A DNA stretch of 64,000 bases, taken from NCBI GenBank assembly GCA_020055645.1, contig CM034547.1:35346909-35410908 (forward strand). Reading direction: 5' to 3'. How positions within the stretch are numbered: position 1 is the first letter of the stretch; each line of letters begins with the position of its first letter. Source of the DNA: Tomocerus qinae. Its lineage: Eukaryota > Arthropoda > Collembola > Entomobryomorpha > Tomoceridae. Position numbers and translations under genes: made by a program. Shown here one piece after another: positions 62,491 through 64,000 of this stretch. The notes under the pieces are model-generated. The model had not been told where the DNA came from. It saw only the letters and a program-made list of their open reading frames with translations, and searched no databases.

Positions 62491-63830
62491 TAGCACGATA
62501 ACTCCAGAACGGTTTGAGATAATCGATTCAAACTTTTTGAACGTAATCTAGGGATAAAAAGTAGGTTCGAGTTTGAAAATGGACTAAATTGGACACACCC
62601 CCTGACCGGGGGACTCAATTTAACCATTTACAACTAACGCCTAAACTACAAATGGCATTCAAAATTTACCATCTGATGACGTAGAACGTCATCAGATGTT
62701 CATTCGGGTTTATGCCCACAGTTCATTTTATGCGCATTGACATTGTACAACGTCACCCATCTTCAACCACATCAGATGTTTATTAGGGTTTGTTAGCCCA
62801 CAGTTCATTTTATGCGCATTCAATATCATTGTATAACGTCACCCATCTTCAACCGCATCAAGTCATTGTATTAACTATTGTTTATTTCACGTGCATTACC
62901 CTAATGTAATCATTTGCAACTGACGCCAAAACTAAAATTGACATTCCAAATTGTTTACAACGAGGACGTAGAACGTACCAGGTATTAACTATAATTTTAT
63001 TTGGCATTCGTGAACGTCATCAGATGTTCATTCGGGTTTATGCCCACAGTTCATTTTATGCACATTGACATTGTACAACGTCACCCATGACTCTGTCACC
63101 CATCTTTAACTGCATCAAGTCATTGTATTAACTATTGTTTATTTTACGTGCATTACTATAGTTTAACCATTTTCAACTGGCGCCAACCATTCTACGCTCA
63201 TTCAACATCATTGTATAACGTCACCCATCTTCACCCGCATCAAGTCATTGTATTAGCTATTATTTATTTCACGTGCATTACTCTAATGTAATCATTTGCA
63301 ACTGACGCCAAAACTAAAATTGACTTTCCAAATTGTTTACAACGAGGACGTAGAACGTACCAGGTATTAACTATAATTTTATTTGCCATTCGTACTCAAT
63401 TTAACATTTTACAGTTCCTTTTAAGTGCATTGTATAACGTCATTCATCTTCGAAGTAAAGGAGTACTTATTAACTATTGTTTATTTGCAGTTCATTACTC
63501 CATTTAACTATTTACAACAGACGTCTTAACTGAAACTGATAGCCTGATTTCAAATTCAAGGTGTTATTTCTCTTACCACGAGGACGTAGAACGTACCAGG
63601 TATTAACTATGATTTATTTGTCATTCATACTCAATTTAACATTTTACAAATGCCCAACAGTTCCTTTTAAATGCATTCAATCTTATTGTATAACATCATT
63701 TATCTTCGATGTAAAAGAGTACTTATTAACTATTGTTATTTTTGCAGTTCACTACTCCATTTAACTATTCACAACAGACGCCTAAACTGAAACTGATAGA
63801 CTGATTTCAAATTCAAGGTGACATTATAGC
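62491..63830. repeat. Satellite-like block of diverged long repeats
   Basis: The same words recur in the same order. CCCACAGTTCATTTTATGCG followed by ACGTCACCCAT occurs near 62,715, 62,797 and (as TTTTATGCACATT) 63,043. ACGAGGACGTAGAACGTACC then AGGTATTAACTAT occurs at 62,959, 63,341 and 63,579. CATCAAGTCATTGTATTA occurs at 62,864, 63,113 and 63,238. Units of roughly 200-400 bp are in direct orientation with internal deletions. No open frame or transposase is visible. Confidence 0.85.
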
Positions 63831-64000
63831 ATTTGTGGAGCCTCGCTTATTGTCTACTGACAACGTTTCGTTACCGAATTTCTTCTGCATCCACAGGTCA
63901 AATTGCCGAGGGTCAAGGAACTCAGAAGGAGCTTTTGTACTTGCAAAGTTAAATATACCAGTAGAACTAACCACTGTACGATTTTATAAAGAGAATTCCA
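63831..64000 (+). other. Right edge; strong acceptor with short open segment
   Basis: TTTCTTCTGCATCCACAG is a strong acceptor at 63,896. The following DNA is open for 30 codons in phase 0 (KLPRVKELRRSFCTCKVKY) and 18 codons in the phase needed after transglutaminase exon 5. Neither resembles transglutaminase, so it is either unrelated or a cryptic site. Confidence 0.25.

Noticed and set aside
63897-63989. Next transglutaminase exon after the active-site exon
   Set aside because: The acceptor is good, but the peptide in the required phase does not match the conserved block expected after YGQCWVF and stops after 18 codons.

Overview
This is AT-rich eukaryotic DNA with long introns, spliceosomal GT-AG signals and several transposable-element families. 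The one certain host gene is an animal transglutaminase of the annulin / hemocyte type. Its sequence style, the CAAA-ATG start context and the transposon families suggest an arthropod, but I cannot name the species. There are no prokaryotic features. An EcoRI site (GAATTC) sits at base 1 and another lies near the right edge, which fits a cloned insert but proves nothing.

Layout. From 1 to about 33 kb no gene can be named with confidence. I see short coding-like segments bounded by good splice sites on the plus strand (1.4, 10.1, 13.7, 16.6, 25.8 and 26.5 kb) and on the minus strand (16.9 and 21.3 kb). The 26.5-kb segment resembles part of the 9-1-1 clamp protein RAD9. A compact 846-bp TA-flanked inverted-repeat transposon that encodes only a helix-turn-helix protein lies at 19.18-20.02 kb.

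From 33.6 to 37.9 kb there is a transposon cluster. It holds a 20-bp tandem array, a 1,071-bp palindromic mariner-like derivative built around an array of a 23-bp unit full of TGATCA, and a two-gene PIF/Harbinger element. The Harbinger element has an open Myb-like accessory gene on the plus strand and a frameshifted DDE transposase on the minus strand.

From 41.9 to 50.8 kb there are minus-strand candidates: a weakly RhoGEF/ECT2-like exon, an 82-codon ORF, and a possible two-exon small-protein gene whose first exon lies about 0.4 kb inside the transglutaminase gene on the opposite strand.

From 50.16 kb onward the plus strand carries the transglutaminase gene: a TATA box, a probable first exon, then four exons ending just after the catalytic YGQCWVF motif at 59.02 kb. 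The catalytic His and Asp and the C-terminal barrels must lie beyond the window, because the last visible intron is at least 5 kb. That intron contains a possible nested minus-strand gene (60.66-61.07 kb), a TCTG/TCCG microsatellite and about 1.3 kb of satellite-like repeats. The first intron contains a tRNA-derived SINE with 13-bp target-site duplications. Most of the remaining DNA shows no recognisable feature.
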